A DNA stretch of 64,000 bases from NCBI GenBank assembly GCA_016464795.1, contig JAEKNN010000030.1:24195-88194 (forward strand), given 5' to 3'. Below, piece after piece: positions 26,541-35,908 of the stretch. Each line of letters opens with the position of its first letter. The stretch's first letter is position 1. Origin of the DNA: Candidatus Amunia macphersoniae (GTDB lineage: Bacteria; Chloroflexota; Dormibacteria; Aeolococcales; Aeolococcaceae). The notes under the pieces were generated by a model. That model ran no database searches. It saw only the letters and a list, made by a program, of their open reading frames with translations, and was not told the DNA's origin. Position numbers and translations under genes: made by a program.

Positions 26541-28217
26541 ATGCAATCGATGACGCGCATGGGTTGGCACAGGAAGCTGCTCCTCGCCACCGGCACACTG
26601 GTGATGTGCGGCGGCGGTCTCGCCTCCTCCACCGCCGCCCACGCCAGCGGGCCGGCTGCCAACCAGGCCCTGACAGTGGCGGCGACACAGCTGTCCTACA
26701 GTGCCACTCCCGAGACCACCAATCCCGACACCGAGCCGGTCAACGGGGCGGCGCCATACACCGGTGCGCCGCTGGTCCTGCAATCGTCGATCACCGGACG
26801 CGAAGCCGGTGAGCCGACCATCGGGATCAACAAGAAGGGCACAGTGTTCATCCCCGGCGACACCTTCGACTCCACCGGCGGCGCCCTGGCCCGCAACATC
26901 GAGCTGAAGACCACCGACCACGGCGTCACCTTCAAGGACATCTCACCGAACGTCGCCGGCGTCAACACCCACCCGGTGACCCTCGACACGATCACCTATG
27001 TGGACAAGACCTACGGACGGCTGTTCACCCTCGACACCACCGCCGCCGCGGGATCGCTGCTCTCCTTCAGCGACGATGAGGGTGCGACCTACACCACCAC
27101 CATGGCTCTCGCCGCCGGGGTCAACGACCACCAGACGGTCGTCACCGGTGTGGTGCCTCCGGGATCGCCGCTGATCACGCTCGACCCGAAGTTCCCAAAG
27201 CTCGTGTACTACTGCGTCAACACAGTCGCCGCGGTGAGCTGCTCGCGCAGCCTCGACGGCGGGGTGAGCTTCATCCAGATGAACTCGCCGTTTCCGTTGC
27301 ACATTGCCCAGAGCCTGCCACTGAGCGGACTGTGCAGCAGCCTGGTGGGGCACATGGTCACCGACCCGGCGGGCAACCTCTATGTCCCCAGCGCCTTCAA
27401 TGAGATCGCGGGCTGCGGCCAGCCACAGGTGGCCGTCTCGCACGATGCCGGCAACACCTGGACCCAGGCCTTCGTCAACACCAACATCAACGACCCCTAC
27501 AACAACGTTGGCCTGGCTTCCGACACCGCAGGTAACATCTACAGCATCTGGCAGGACGACAAGCACAACCTTCCGTACATGTCGGTCTCCAGGAACCAGG
27601 GGGCGCAGTGGAGCACGCCGGTGATGGTGGCTCCACCCGGCGTTCGGGTCAGCAACTTCCCGGCGATCGACGCGGGCGACCCGGGAAGGGTGGCGATCAG
27701 CTTCCCCGGATCGGCTGATGCCCTTGCCAACACCGACAACACCAAGGCTCCCTGGCAGTACTACGTCGCGTTCTCCAACGACGCGCTGGCACCGTCGCCG
27801 CACTTCGTCTCGCAGGTGACCCAGATCGCCAATGGCCCAGGGACGACGACCACCACCATGCATCGCGGAGCATGCAATGGTCGCTGCGGTGGCCTCTTCG
27901 ACTTCCTCGATGTCAAGGTGGCGCCGACCGCCGGTGGGCCTGGGTGGGCGGCGCTGTCAGACGACTGCACGGGTCCGTGCGGCACACCCGGGGGTGGCGT
28001 CAGCAATGACCCCTCCGCTGGAATGGGCCTCACCGTCGAGGAGATCTCGGGCCCTGCCCAGTTGGGCAGCGGGATGGACCTCGGCCCCCCCGCGGGCAAC
28101 GTGCCGGAGACGCCGATGGCATTGTTGCTGCCCCTTGCCGCCGTTTCCGTGGGCGTGGGGATGATTGTGCAGCGCCGGCGGGCCGGCCGAGGCGGCCGAA
28201 TGACTGCGGTCCGGTGA
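26541..28217 (+). CDS. Secreted Asp-box (BNR) protein with C-terminal sorting-like tail
   Basis: 558 aa, exported. A signal peptide (WHRKLLLATGTLVMCGGG then AHAS) precedes a beta-propeller region with Asp-box type repeats: SFSDDEGATYT, SRSLDGGVSF, AVSHDAGNTW and SVSRNQGAQW. The C terminus has VPETP, a hydrophobic helix (LLLPLAAVSVGVGMIV) and a basic end RRRAGR, an LPXTG-like architecture with an altered motif. ATG at 26541 follows GGGAGAG. It is often labelled sialidase-like, but the catalytic FRIP and Arg triad are not evident, so enzymatic activity is doubtful. A paralog-like protein lies at 46974. Confidence 0.8.
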   Translation: MQSMTRMGWHRKLLLATGTLVMCGGGLASSTAAHASGPAANQALTVAATQLSYSATPETTNPDTEPVNGAAPYTGAPLVLQSSITGREAGEPTIGINKKGTVFIPGDTFDSTGGALARNIELKTTDHGVTFKDISPNVAGVNTHPVTLDTITYVDKTYGRLFTLDTTAAAGSLLSFSDDEGATYTTTMALAAGVNDHQTVVTGVVPPGSPLITLDPKFPKLVYYCVNTVAAVSCSRSLDGGVSFIQMNSPFPLHIAQSLPLSGLCSSLVGHMVTDPAGNLYVPSAFNEIAGCGQPQVAVSHDAGNTWTQAFVNTNINDPYNNVGLASDTAGNIYSIWQDDKHNLPYMSVSRNQGAQWSTPVMVAPPGVRVSNFPAIDAGDPGRVAISFPGSADALANTDNTKAPWQYYVAFSNDALAPSPHFVSQVTQIANGPGTTTTTMHRGACNGRCGGLFDFLDVKVAPTAGGPGWAALSDDCTGPCGTPGGGVSNDPSAGMGLTVEEISGPAQLGSGMDLGPPAGNVPETPMALLLPLAAVSVGVGMIVQRRRAGRGGRMTAVR

Positions 28218-28227
28218 GCTGCCGCAG

Positions 28228-28404
28228 GTGAACAAGGTCGTCCTGACAGCGTGGGTGGTTGTCGCGGTGTGCGTCGTCGCCGCCGTTGTCGCCGCCGTGG
28301 CTCAGCCGCTGCACTGGGAGCGGACGGTCGGCGCCGCAGTGGTGCTTGGCGTCATCGCCGCGGCTGTGGCAGTGGTCCGATCGCGGCGGCCAACACAGGG
28401 CTGA
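28228..28404 (+). CDS. Small two-helix membrane protein, 58 aa
   Basis: Not assigned to a family. A GTG start at 28228 gives VNKVVLTAWVVVAVCVVAA, a second hydrophobic segment TVGAAVVLGVIAAAVAVV and a basic end VRSRRP. The first helix could alternatively be a signal peptide. It starts 10 bases after the stop of the Asp-box gene and may be cotranscribed. No strong Shine-Dalgarno sequence. It is a real-looking small ORF by hydrophobicity pattern and position, but codon bias alone cannot prove it. Confidence 0.45.
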   Translation: MNKVVLTAWVVVAVCVVAAVVAAVAQPLHWERTVGAAVVLGVIAAAVAVVRSRRPTQG

Positions 28405-28437
28405 CCTCCGCCAGCAGGGCGCACCCGCGATCCAGGG

Positions 28438-29556
28438 CTAGGCCGCGGCGGTGTTGCCCAGCGTGTGGTCCGTCTGCGGGTCGAACGTGTGCACAAGGTC
28501 GTCGGCGATGGCGAGCTCGACCCTGTCCCCCACCGCAACGCCGCGGGCAACTGGCACCAGGGCGACCACCTCGGTGCCACCCACGGTGGCATGGAGCAAC
28601 GCGTCGTTGCCAAGGAACTCGACAACGTCCACCAGCACCGGCACCCGGACAGCGTTGGACGTGTGGGCGGTGGCGACGTCCAGGTGTTCGGGACGCATCC
28701 CGATGGTCAGGGTCTGTCCGTCGCCGCAGGTCCGAGCCGCCGCGGCCGCTCGCCCGCTCAGGGTGATCTGCAGGCCGTCCAGCGCGAGCGCAGCGGCGGC
28801 TCCGTCGTGAGCCACGCGGCCGGTGAGGAAGTTCATCGCCGGCGAGCCGATGAAGCCGGCAACGAAGAGATTGACGGGGTGCTCGTACAGCTCCTGCGGG
28901 GTGCCCACCTGCTGCAGAAGGCCATCGCGCATCACGCAGATCCTGTCGCCCATGGTCATCGCCTCCACCTGATCGTGGGTGACGTAGACGATGGTGGTTC
29001 CGAGACGCTGGTGGAGGCGTGCGATCTCGGCGCGGGTCTGCACCCGCAGCTTGGCGTCGAGGTTGCTGAGTGGCTCATCCATGAGGAAGGCGGCCGGGTC
29101 GCGGACGATCGCCCGTCCGAGCGCCACGCGCTGCCGCTGACCACCGCTCAACTCACCTGGCTTGCGGTCCAGCAGCTTCTCCAGCCCGAGGATCTGCGCA
29201 GCCTCACGCACCTTGCTCTCGACCTCCGCCTTCGGCGCCTTGCGCATGCGGATGCTGAACGCCATGTTCTCGAACAGGCTCATGTGTGGGTACAGCGCGT
29301 AGCTCTGGAACACCATGGCGATGTCGCGATCCTTGGGCGGCAGGTCGTTGACCACGCGGTCACCGATCAGGATGTCTCCGGAGCTGATGTCCTCGAGCCC
29401 GGCGAGACAGCGCAGCGCTGTCGTCTTCCCGCAGCCTGACGGGCCCACCAGCACCAGGAACTCACCGTCCTTGACATCCAGGTTGAGATCGTTGACCGCC
29501 AGTCCCTCCGCACCGCTGTAGCGCTTGTCGACGTGCTGGAACTCGATGCGCGCCAT
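28438..29556 (-). CDS. Sugar ABC transporter ATP-binding protein (MalK/UgpC/MsmK type)
   Basis: 372-aa ATPase that energises the permease pair encoded upstream on the same strand. Walker A GPSGCGKTT, Q-loop MVFQSYALYPHM, signature LSGGQRQRVALGRAI, Walker B FLMDEPLSNLD, and a MalK-type C-terminal OB-fold domain from about residue 240 (TIGMRPEHLDV). MalK/UgpC-like ATPases often serve more than one transporter. It is the last gene of the SBP-permease-permease-ATPase operon, with a 21-base gap to the preceding permease. Confidence 0.93.
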   Translation of the reverse strand: MARIEFQHVDKRYSGAEGLAVNDLNLDVKDGEFLVLVGPSGCGKTTALRCLAGLEDISSGDILIGDRVVNDLPPKDRDIAMVFQSYALYPHMSLFENMAFSIRMRKAPKAEVESKVREAAQILGLEKLLDRKPGELSGGQRQRVALGRAIVRDPAAFLMDEPLSNLDAKLRVQTRAEIARLHQRLGTTIVYVTHDQVEAMTMGDRICVMRDGLLQQVGTPQELYEHPVNLFVAGFIGSPAMNFLTGRVAHDGAAAALALDGLQITLSGRAAAAARTCGDGQTLTIGMRPEHLDVATAHTSNAVRVPVLVDVVEFLGNDALLHATVGGTEVVALVPVARGVAVGDRVELAIADDLVHTFDPQTDHTLGNTAAA

Positions 29557-29577
29557 CTCAGACCGCCCTCCCCGTGC

Positions 29578-30468
29578 TCACTTGACAGCGCCGGCGAGCA
29601 CGCCGCGCACGAAGTAGCGCTGGAAGGCGAAGAACACTCCCAGCGGGATGATCATCGACACGAACGACGCCGTCGAGATGAGATCGATGTTGGAGCCGAA
29701 CTGCCGGAGCTGGCCCAGGATCGCCACTGTGATCGGCACATGCGAGGAGCCGCTCAGGAAGACGAGCGAGACCAGGAGGTCATTCCACACCCACAGGAAC
29801 TCGAAGATGGCCAGAGAGGCCAGGGCGGGCTTGCCGAGCGGGAGCACGATGCGGCGGAACATCATCCATTCGTTGGCCCCGTCGATGCGGGCGGCTTCGA
29901 GAAGGTCCTTGGGTATGCCTGTGTAGAAGTTTCGCATCAGGAAGATCGCGAACGGCAGCCCGAACGCCACATGAAAAAGGACCACACCCGGGATGGAGTT
30001 GAACAGTCCGACGCTGCGGTACAGGCTGGCCACCGGGATCAGCGCCATCTGCAGCGGCACCACCATCAGGGCGACGATCAGAACCAGCACCCAGTCGCGT
30101 CCGCGCCAGCGCAGGAACACCAGCCCATACGCGGCCAGGGAAGCGATCAGCACCACCAGCAGCGTCGCCGGCACGGTGATCAGAGCGGTGGTGAGGATCG
30201 CGTCGCCGATCCCGCCCGTCTGCAGGATGTGGCGGTAGTTGTCGAGGGTGAGCGTGAAGGGATGCGCGATCGCCTGCCACCAACCGGCCGAGAAGAAGTC
30301 CTGGGCGGGCCGGAATGAGGTGACCAGCAGGCCAAAGCTGGGCAGCAGCCAGAGCAGCCCGATGACCACAAGGATGATGTTGACGGTGCTGCGGGAGAAG
30401 AGCCGGCGCAGCCGGCCCTGTCGCCGCCCCTGTCGAGGTGTGGTCAGCGGCGCGGCGACAGCCGTCAT
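29578..30468 (-). CDS. Carbohydrate ABC transporter permease, MalG type
   Basis: 296-aa inner-membrane permease with six TM helices. The cytoplasmic EAA loop EAARIDGANEWMMF contacts the ATPase. N-terminal basic region (RQGRRQGRLRRLF) precedes TM1. The ATG at 30468 lies in an ATGA overlap with the upstream permease stop; frames extending to 30834 are antisense-like sequence within the upstream gene. Sugar specificity is not visible. Confidence 0.92.
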   Translation of the reverse strand: MTAVAAPLTTPRQGRRQGRLRRLFSRSTVNIILVVIGLLWLLPSFGLLVTSFRPAQDFFSAGWWQAIAHPFTLTLDNYRHILQTGGIGDAILTTALITVPATLLVVLIASLAAYGLVFLRWRGRDWVLVLIVALMVVPLQMALIPVASLYRSVGLFNSIPGVVLFHVAFGLPFAIFLMRNFYTGIPKDLLEAARIDGANEWMMFRRIVLPLGKPALASLAIFEFLWVWNDLLVSLVFLSGSSHVPITVAILGQLRQFGSNIDLISTASFVSMIIPLGVFFAFQRYFVRGVLAGAVK

Positions 30469-31871
30469 CCGCGGATCCTGCGGATGTTGACGAAGATCAC
30501 CGGCACCACCAGCACGAACAGGAACACCGCGAGGGCGCTGCCCAGGCCGTAGTCCGGCGAGCCACCGAACCCGATGCGCCACATCTCCAGGGCGATGACG
30601 TTGGCCTGCTGCTGCGCTGAGTCCGGGACCAGCGCCAGGATGATGTCGAAGATCTTCAGGACATTGATGATCATGGTGATGAAGACCACGATGAGCACCG
30701 GTCGCAGCAACGGGAAGGTGATGTAGCGGAAGGTCTGCAACTCGCTCGCGCCATCCATTCGCGCCGCCTCGAGCACCTCGCGGTTGAGCGCAGCCAGCCC
30801 TGCCCCGATCACCACCATGGCAAATCCCGACCACATCCAGAGCATCGCCATGATTGCGGCGAGATCCACCAACGGAATCGTCAGCAGGGCCTGCCCGGTG
30901 GTGCCGAGGCTGCTCGTCGGCGTCAGCGATTGCGTCCCCAGCCAGTTGACGCCGCCGAAGGCAGTCCTGAAGTTGGAGGCGTCCAGCGCCACGTGGTACG
31001 TCCCTGCGGCAGCGCCGTCGAACCTGAACGCTCCGTCGTTGCCGCTGGTGGTGGTCGCCACCGTCTTGTCATCCGCGCCCACCAGGTTCAGATGGAGGCC
31101 GGGAAGCCCCTTCTCACCGGGATCGATGGTTCCGACGTGGCCGCCCGGCGAGAAATCGCGCCAGACCAAACCGGAGATGGCGGTCGCCACTGTCGCGGCG
31201 GCCCTGGCGTCCTGCGCCGCCGGAGGCACGGCGCTGAGGGGGATGCCCGTCAGTCCCAGCCTCACGGTCCCACCGGGCTGCACTGTCTGCGCGCTGACCA
31301 TGCTGCCGTCAGCAGCGCCGGAGACACCGCTGATCGGCTTGATGTTGGGAAGCGCGTAGAGGCCAGGCGGATGGATCACATCGACCACCGTGCCCACCGC
31401 CGAGTTGATGACCCCGCGGTGAGGGTCGGTCTCGTACACGATCCGCCAGATCACGCCGGTGGCGAAGAGGCTGATCGCCATCGGCATGAAGACGACAGTC
31501 TTGAAGGCTGTCGCCCAGCGGATGCGCTCGGTGAGGACCGCGAACACGAGCCCGAGGAAGGTGACCAGGAAGGGGAAGACGATGACCCAGATGGCGTTGT
31601 TGCGGATCGCCACCAGGATGTCAGAGGTGCCGAAGAGCGTCCTGTAGTTGTCGGCGCCGACGAAGGTGTTGCCGTTCTTGTCGTAGAGGCTTCGTGCCAC
31701 GCTGGCGACGGCGGGATAGACGACGATCGCCCCGAGCAGCAGGGCCGCCGGGAACATGAACAGCACCACCACCGCGCTGCGCGGGACGCCCCCCCGCCGG
31801 GGCGGGCGTCCGGTGCGCACCTCGGGGATGGGCCGGGCTCGCGGCGCTGCGGCAGAAGGGACTGCCGTCAT
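30465..31871 (-). CDS. Carbohydrate ABC transporter permease, MalF type, with SdrD-B-like domain in an external loop
   Basis: 468 aa, far longer than the usual 290-310 for this subunit. TM1 (about 32-54) and the block to IWRIVYETDPHRGVINSAVG are normal, and the C-terminal third with EAARMDGASELQTF and the last helices is normal. Between them, roughly residues 165-330, lies an inserted extracytoplasmic region. Its centre (about 230-300) reads GLVWRDFSPGG, DPGEKGLPGLHLNLVGADD, GNDGAFRFDGAAAGTYHVAL, the pattern of SdrD B-like/Cna-B-like surface domains. E. coli MalF also has a large periplasmic insertion (P2) that contacts the binding protein, so a similar docking role is plausible. ATGA overlap with the MalG-type gene. 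Confidence 0.9.
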   Translation of the reverse strand: MTAVPSAAAPRARPIPEVRTGRPPRRGGVPRSAVVVLFMFPAALLLGAIVVYPAVASVARSLYDKNGNTFVGADNYRTLFGTSDILVAIRNNAIWVIVFPFLVTFLGLVFAVLTERIRWATAFKTVVFMPMAISLFATGVIWRIVYETDPHRGVINSAVGTVVDVIHPPGLYALPNIKPISGVSGAADGSMVSAQTVQPGGTVRLGLTGIPLSAVPPAAQDARAAATVATAISGLVWRDFSPGGHVGTIDPGEKGLPGLHLNLVGADDKTVATTTSGNDGAFRFDGAAAGTYHVALDASNFRTAFGGVNWLGTQSLTPTSSLGTTGQALLTIPLVDLAAIMAMLWMWSGFAMVVIGAGLAALNREVLEAARMDGASELQTFRYITFPLLRPVLIVVFITMIINVLKIFDIILALVPDSAQQQANVIALEMWRIGFGGSPDYGLGSALAVFLFVLVVPVIFVNIRRIRG

Positions 31872-31892
31872 GCCGCGACCCGGCCCCTGCGC

Positions 31893-33227
31893 TCAGTGGC
31901 CGTATGCAGCGACGGCATCTGCCTCGAGCTTGGCCTCGGTGCCGGCGATGTCGCTGGTGTTGCGGACCCAGTTCTGCAGGTCAGCCCACTCCCCTGACCC
32001 GGCGGTGCCGCCAAAGGCCGCAGGCGCCTGGTCACTCATGTCGAAGACGGCGTTGTTGCCGGCGTCGACCAGCGCTTTGGCGGCGGCACGCGAGATGTCG
32101 TCGGGGTAGACGGACTGGTTCACCTGCTTGTTGGGGGACGTGAACCCGCCGAGGTGGGCCCAGATCGAGCCTGCGTCAGGCGATGCCAGGTACTTCATCA
32201 GCGCCTCCGACTGTGGCGTGTCCTTGAGCATCACCGCCACATCGCCACCAGCCGACACGGCTGCGGGCGAACCGTTGATCGACGGGAAGGGGAAGAAGTT
32301 GAAGCCGGTGCCCGCGGCAAGGCCGCTGTTGACAGTCGGGATCACACCGGCCACGAAGTCGGCCTCGTACAGCATGGCGGCCTTCGGCGTGCTGCCGAAC
32401 GCCTGGCTGACGCAGTCCGGGAACGGGGTGGACACCGCGCCCGCCTTGCCGCCCACCATGTTGGCGTCGGTTCCGAAGATCTTCGACAGGGTCTGGAACG
32501 TGGTGGTCACGGTGGGATCAGTCCAGGGGATGGTGTGCGCCGCCAGCTGGTTGTACTTGTCGACGCCGGCAACCCGCAAATAGACGTTCTCGAACCAGTC
32601 GGTCAGCGTCCAGCCGGAGCCACCGCACATCGCAAACGGGGTGACGCCCGACTGCTGCAGAGTGCTCATGTCGGTGAGCAGCTGGTCGAACGTGGCCGGG
32701 GGCTTGGTGATGCCCGCGTCGGTGAAGCTCTTGACGTTGTACCAGACGGTGCTCTTGTTGGCTGTCTTGAAGTACACGCCGTACGTCTTGCCGCTGTCGG
32801 TGGCGAGGTTCTTCCACACCGGCGCGTACTGGCTGGTGAGGATGTCGCCGACCACGCTGTCGATCGGCTTCAACGCGTTCTTCTTGACCAGGTCGTGGAG
32901 CAATCCGGGTTGCGGCAGGATGGCGACGTCTGGCGGCGCGCCGCCGGCGATGGCGGTGCCGAGAACGGTGGGCAGCTGGTCGCCCTTCGACTGGAACTGG
33001 CCGGTGACCCCGGTCTTGGTGTTGAAGTCGGCGAGGACAGCCTGGAAGTCCTTCTGCTCGGTGCCGGACCACACCGCCCAGACGCTGACGTTGCCGCCGA
33101 TGGCCTGCGGAGTGCCACCACCGGCGGGGCTGCTGCTGGAGGTGCTCGAGCTGCCGCAGGCCGACAGCGTGAGCACGGCGGCGGTGGTCAGCACTCCAAG
33201 GGCTCGCCGCTGATCTCTCGTCTGCAT
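31893..33227 (-). CDS. Extracellular sugar-binding lipoprotein of the ABC transporter
   Basis: 444-aa substrate-binding protein of the carbohydrate (family 1) type. A signal peptide ends in the lipobox LSAC at about residue 24, followed by a Ser/Gly-rich linker. The mature domain contains VSVWAVWSGTEQKDFQAVLADF, LPTVLGTAIAGGAPPDVAIL and WFENVYLRVAG. ATG at 33227 is chosen over 33260 because AGGAG lies just upstream. First gene of the operon running to 28438. Several cysteines (CGG, FPDC) may form a disulfide. Ligand unknown. Confidence 0.93.
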   Translation of the reverse strand: MQTRDQRRALGVLTTAAVLTLSACGSSSTSSSSPAGGGTPQAIGGNVSVWAVWSGTEQKDFQAVLADFNTKTGVTGQFQSKGDQLPTVLGTAIAGGAPPDVAILPQPGLLHDLVKKNALKPIDSVVGDILTSQYAPVWKNLATDSGKTYGVYFKTANKSTVWYNVKSFTDAGITKPPATFDQLLTDMSTLQQSGVTPFAMCGGSGWTLTDWFENVYLRVAGVDKYNQLAAHTIPWTDPTVTTTFQTLSKIFGTDANMVGGKAGAVSTPFPDCVSQAFGSTPKAAMLYEADFVAGVIPTVNSGLAAGTGFNFFPFPSINGSPAAVSAGGDVAVMLKDTPQSEALMKYLASPDAGSIWAHLGGFTSPNKQVNQSVYPDDISRAAAKALVDAGNNAVFDMSDQAPAAFGGTAGSGEWADLQNWVRNTSDIAGTEAKLEADAVAAYGH

Positions 33228-33319
33228 GCTGACTCCTCCGTTCGCCATCCCCGCAGTCATCGTCGGCCGGCGGCATCCGTGAGGGGCTGTTCACGCCACC
33301 ATTTCGGATGCTACGCCGG

Positions 33320-33337
33320 TTGTTAACCGGTGCGCAA
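33320..33337. promoter_or_regulatory. Candidate LacI-family operator upstream of the sugar ABC operon
   Basis: TTGTTAACCGGTGCGCAA has the even-length symmetry and central ACC-GGT of LacI/GalR-type operators, matching its own reverse complement at 6 of 9 half-site positions. It overlaps a perfect 6-bp inverted repeat CCGGTT-GTT-AACCGG (33316-33330). It lies about 95 bases before the binding-protein start codon. No LacI-type gene is in the window, so the regulator would be elsewhere. Confidence 0.35.
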
Positions 33338-34133
33338 TGCCCAAGCCGTCGTGGATGCGAACTGTGCAGCGCGCACGGGTCTGGCTTTGGGCCTCGATCA
33401 CCTGGCCGCAGGTGCTCGCGTGGAGGCTCCGACGCCAGCACCTCGATCCCCCGGGCGGTGTCGGGGCCGTGGAGGTGGTGCGGCGGCTCGCCGGCGTCCA
33501 GGCCCAGGTCGCCTCAGCCGCGGAGCTGGCGATTCGCATTCGTCAGCTCGCTCCGGCCCGGGATGAGGTGAGGCGCGCACTCGTCGAGGACCGCTCGCTC
33601 GTCAACGCCTCGGCCGCGGCCACCCCCAGGGCCTGCCCTCTACCGAGGCGGCCGCACCTCGTGTGATCCGGCGCTACCTCGCTGCGCACGGGCCGGCCAC
33701 TCCGGCAGCCTTCAGCGCCTGGTTGGCGCGGGGGCTGGGGGCCGGCATGGTCAAGCGCTGGTTCGATGCGATGCAGGACGAGCTGGCGGCCGTCGACGTT
33801 GCCGGCCGGCCGATGCAACTCTTGCGCAGCGACGTGGGCAGCCTTCATGCGCAGCAACCCAGCGATGTCGTCTGCCTGCTGGGCGGCTTCGACCAGTACC
33901 TCCTGGGCGCCGGCACCGACGCTGAGCAGATCGTCCCCAAAGAGCACCGCACCAAGGTGAGTCGAACGGCCGGGTGGATCTCACCGGTGGTCGTCCGGGG
34001 CGGTCGCGTGGTCGGGACCTGGACGTGGGAGGCCGCCGGCGGCGAGGTGGCACTGTCGCTCTGGGAGACGCTGCCGCGAGCGCTGTCGGAGCCGGCGGTG
34101 GCGCGCATTCGCAGCCTGCTGCGAGCCGTGTGA
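33337..34133 (+). pseudogene. Broken winged-helix DNA-binding protein (HTH_42/YcaQ-like), internal deletion and frameshift
   Basis: Two pieces of one family are visible. Piece 1 (33337-33666) has the family N terminus: LRRQHLDPPGG, VVRRLAGVQAQVASAAELAIRIR and VRRALVEDRSLV, then loses similarity. Piece 2 (in the frame of 33663-34133) has the C terminus: VIRRYLAAHGPATPAAFSAWL, VCLLGGFDQYLLGAG and WISPVVVRGGRVVGTWTW. In intact members about 130-180 residues separate these blocks; here they are joined within about 20 codons and in different frames. The frame of piece 2 stays family-like upstream of 33663 (STEAAAPR), which supports a single former gene. A sequencing or assembly error could explain the frameshift but less easily the missing middle. 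Confidence 0.7.
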
Positions 34134-34300
34134 TGCGCCGCTGACCCGAGCGGACAGTTGCGCTGAGGTCAGGTCCTGTCCACGCGAGAGCTGACCGCCG
34201 TCGGCCTGCATGGTTACAGACGCCAACGCTGCGCGGCTGTGAACCGCGCGACGTGTACCCTGTGAGTGTTCCCACACCCATACCTTCAGGACGTCCTCTT

Positions 34301-35908
34301 GTGCTCACCCTCACCTCCGCCCGCGTCGAGATCGGCGCGCGCACGCTCCTGAAGGACACCTCCCTGCTGATCAAGCAAGGAGAGAAGGTGGCCCTGGTGG
34401 GCGCCAACGGCATGGGCAAGACCACCCTGCTGCGGTCGATCGCCGGTGATCACACACTCACCGCCGGCAGCGTGATGGTGCCCAATCGCACCGGGTATCT
34501 CCGTCAGGAGACGCCCCGGCTGGACGCCACCGACGGTCAGACCGCCCTGGACTACCTGATGGAGTCGAGCCCGCTGACGGCGATGCATCGGGAGATGGAT
34601 CGCCTCACCGCCGCCATGTCCGCCACCACCGGCGCGGAGCTCGACATGGCGATCGAGCAGTACGGAGAGCTCCAGGACCGCTTCGCGCAGGGCGGCGGGT
34701 ACGAGCTCGAGGCCACCGCGGAGCAGATCGCCAATGGTGTCGGCCTGGACGACGAGACGCTGTTGACACCGGTCGCCGCCCTCTCCGGCGGCCAGCGCCG
34801 CAAGCTCGACCTCGCCGGGCTGCTGCTGGCCGGGGGCGATCTCTTCATCCTCGACGAGCCCACCAACCATCTGGATGTCTCAGCCAAGAGATGGGTGATG
34901 AACTTCCTCGGCCAGACCGAGGCGACAGTGCTGGTGGTCAGCCACGACCTCAAGCTCATGGATTCCTCGTTCGATCGCGTGCTGGCGCTCGAGAACGCGC
35001 AGATCGACAGCTACAAGGGCACCTACAGCGACTTCGTTCGCCAGCGCGCGGAGAGCGCGGCGCAACGCGCTCATCAGGCGAGGAGCCTTGGCAGGGAAGC
35101 GTCGCGGCTGACCGAGACCAAGAAGGTGTTCTCCAAGGGCAACGCCACCCATGCCGCCAAGCGCAGGGCTCTGCAGCGTCGCATCGATGCGCTCACCGAG
35201 CGCATGAAGGACCACGCGCCGCCGGTCCAACGGCGCCAGCTGCGGGTTCGCTTTCCGGAACCAGAGCGCGCCGGCGACCAGGTGCTCGACGTCACCGGCC
35301 TGTCCAAGGCCTTCGACGCGCACCAGGTGTTCTCGGGCGTGGAGCTCAACCTCCGGCGCGGCGACATGCTCCTGCTGGTGGGGGTCAACGGGGCCGGCAA
35401 GACGACCTTGCTGCGCTGCCTGGCGGGCCGCGAGACACCTGACTGCGGGTCGGTGCGCATCGGGGCCAATGTCAAGGTCGGCTACTACGCGCAGGAGCAC
35501 GAGGACATCCTCCCCATGGTGTCAGTGCTCGACAACCTGCGCAGCAGCGTGCCCGATGCCTCCGAGGGCGAGCTCCGTGGCGTGCTCGGACATTTCGGCC
35601 TGGTCGGCGACGTGGCCGCTCAGCGGGCAGGGACTCTCTCCGGCGGCGAGAAGACCAAGCTGGCCCTGGCCCGCCTGATGGTTGCCCGGGCCAACCTGCT
35701 GCTGCTCGACGAGCCCACCAACAACCTCGACCCGCAGTCGGTCGAGGCGCTGCTGGCGGCCCTGCAGCACTACGAAGGCACAGTGGTGCTGGTCAGCCAC
35801 GACGCCGAGTTCGTCTCTCAGCTGGCCCCGGAGCGGATCCTGCTGCTGCCTGAGAGCCAGGTGACCTACTTCGACGAGAAGATCCTGGAGATGATCCCCC
35901 AGCGTTAA
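34301..35908 (+). CDS. ABC-F family ATPase
   Basis: 535-aa soluble protein with two ABC modules and no membrane domain, the ABC-F layout of ribosome-acting translation factors and antibiotic-protection proteins. Module 1: Walker A GANGMGKTT, signature LSGGQRRKL, DEPTNHLD. Module 2: GVNGAGKTT, LSGGEKTKL, DEPTNNLD. The interdomain linker (about 245-325) is long, charged and helical (AHQARSLGREASRLTETKK), as expected for the P-site tRNA-interacting motif. GTG at 34301 is preferred, with AGGAC about ten bases upstream; the frame is open from 34253. Housekeeping versus resistance role cannot be told from sequence. Confidence 0.9.
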   Translation: MLTLTSARVEIGARTLLKDTSLLIKQGEKVALVGANGMGKTTLLRSIAGDHTLTAGSVMVPNRTGYLRQETPRLDATDGQTALDYLMESSPLTAMHREMDRLTAAMSATTGAELDMAIEQYGELQDRFAQGGGYELEATAEQIANGVGLDDETLLTPVAALSGGQRRKLDLAGLLLAGGDLFILDEPTNHLDVSAKRWVMNFLGQTEATVLVVSHDLKLMDSSFDRVLALENAQIDSYKGTYSDFVRQRAESAAQRAHQARSLGREASRLTETKKVFSKGNATHAAKRRALQRRIDALTERMKDHAPPVQRRQLRVRFPEPERAGDQVLDVTGLSKAFDAHQVFSGVELNLRRGDMLLLVGVNGAGKTTLLRCLAGRETPDCGSVRIGANVKVGYYAQEHEDILPMVSVLDNLRSSVPDASEGELRGVLGHFGLVGDVAAQRAGTLSGGEKTKLALARLMVARANLLLLDEPTNNLDPQSVEALLAALQHYEGTVVLVSHDAEFVSQLAPERILLLPESQVTYFDEKILEMIPQR

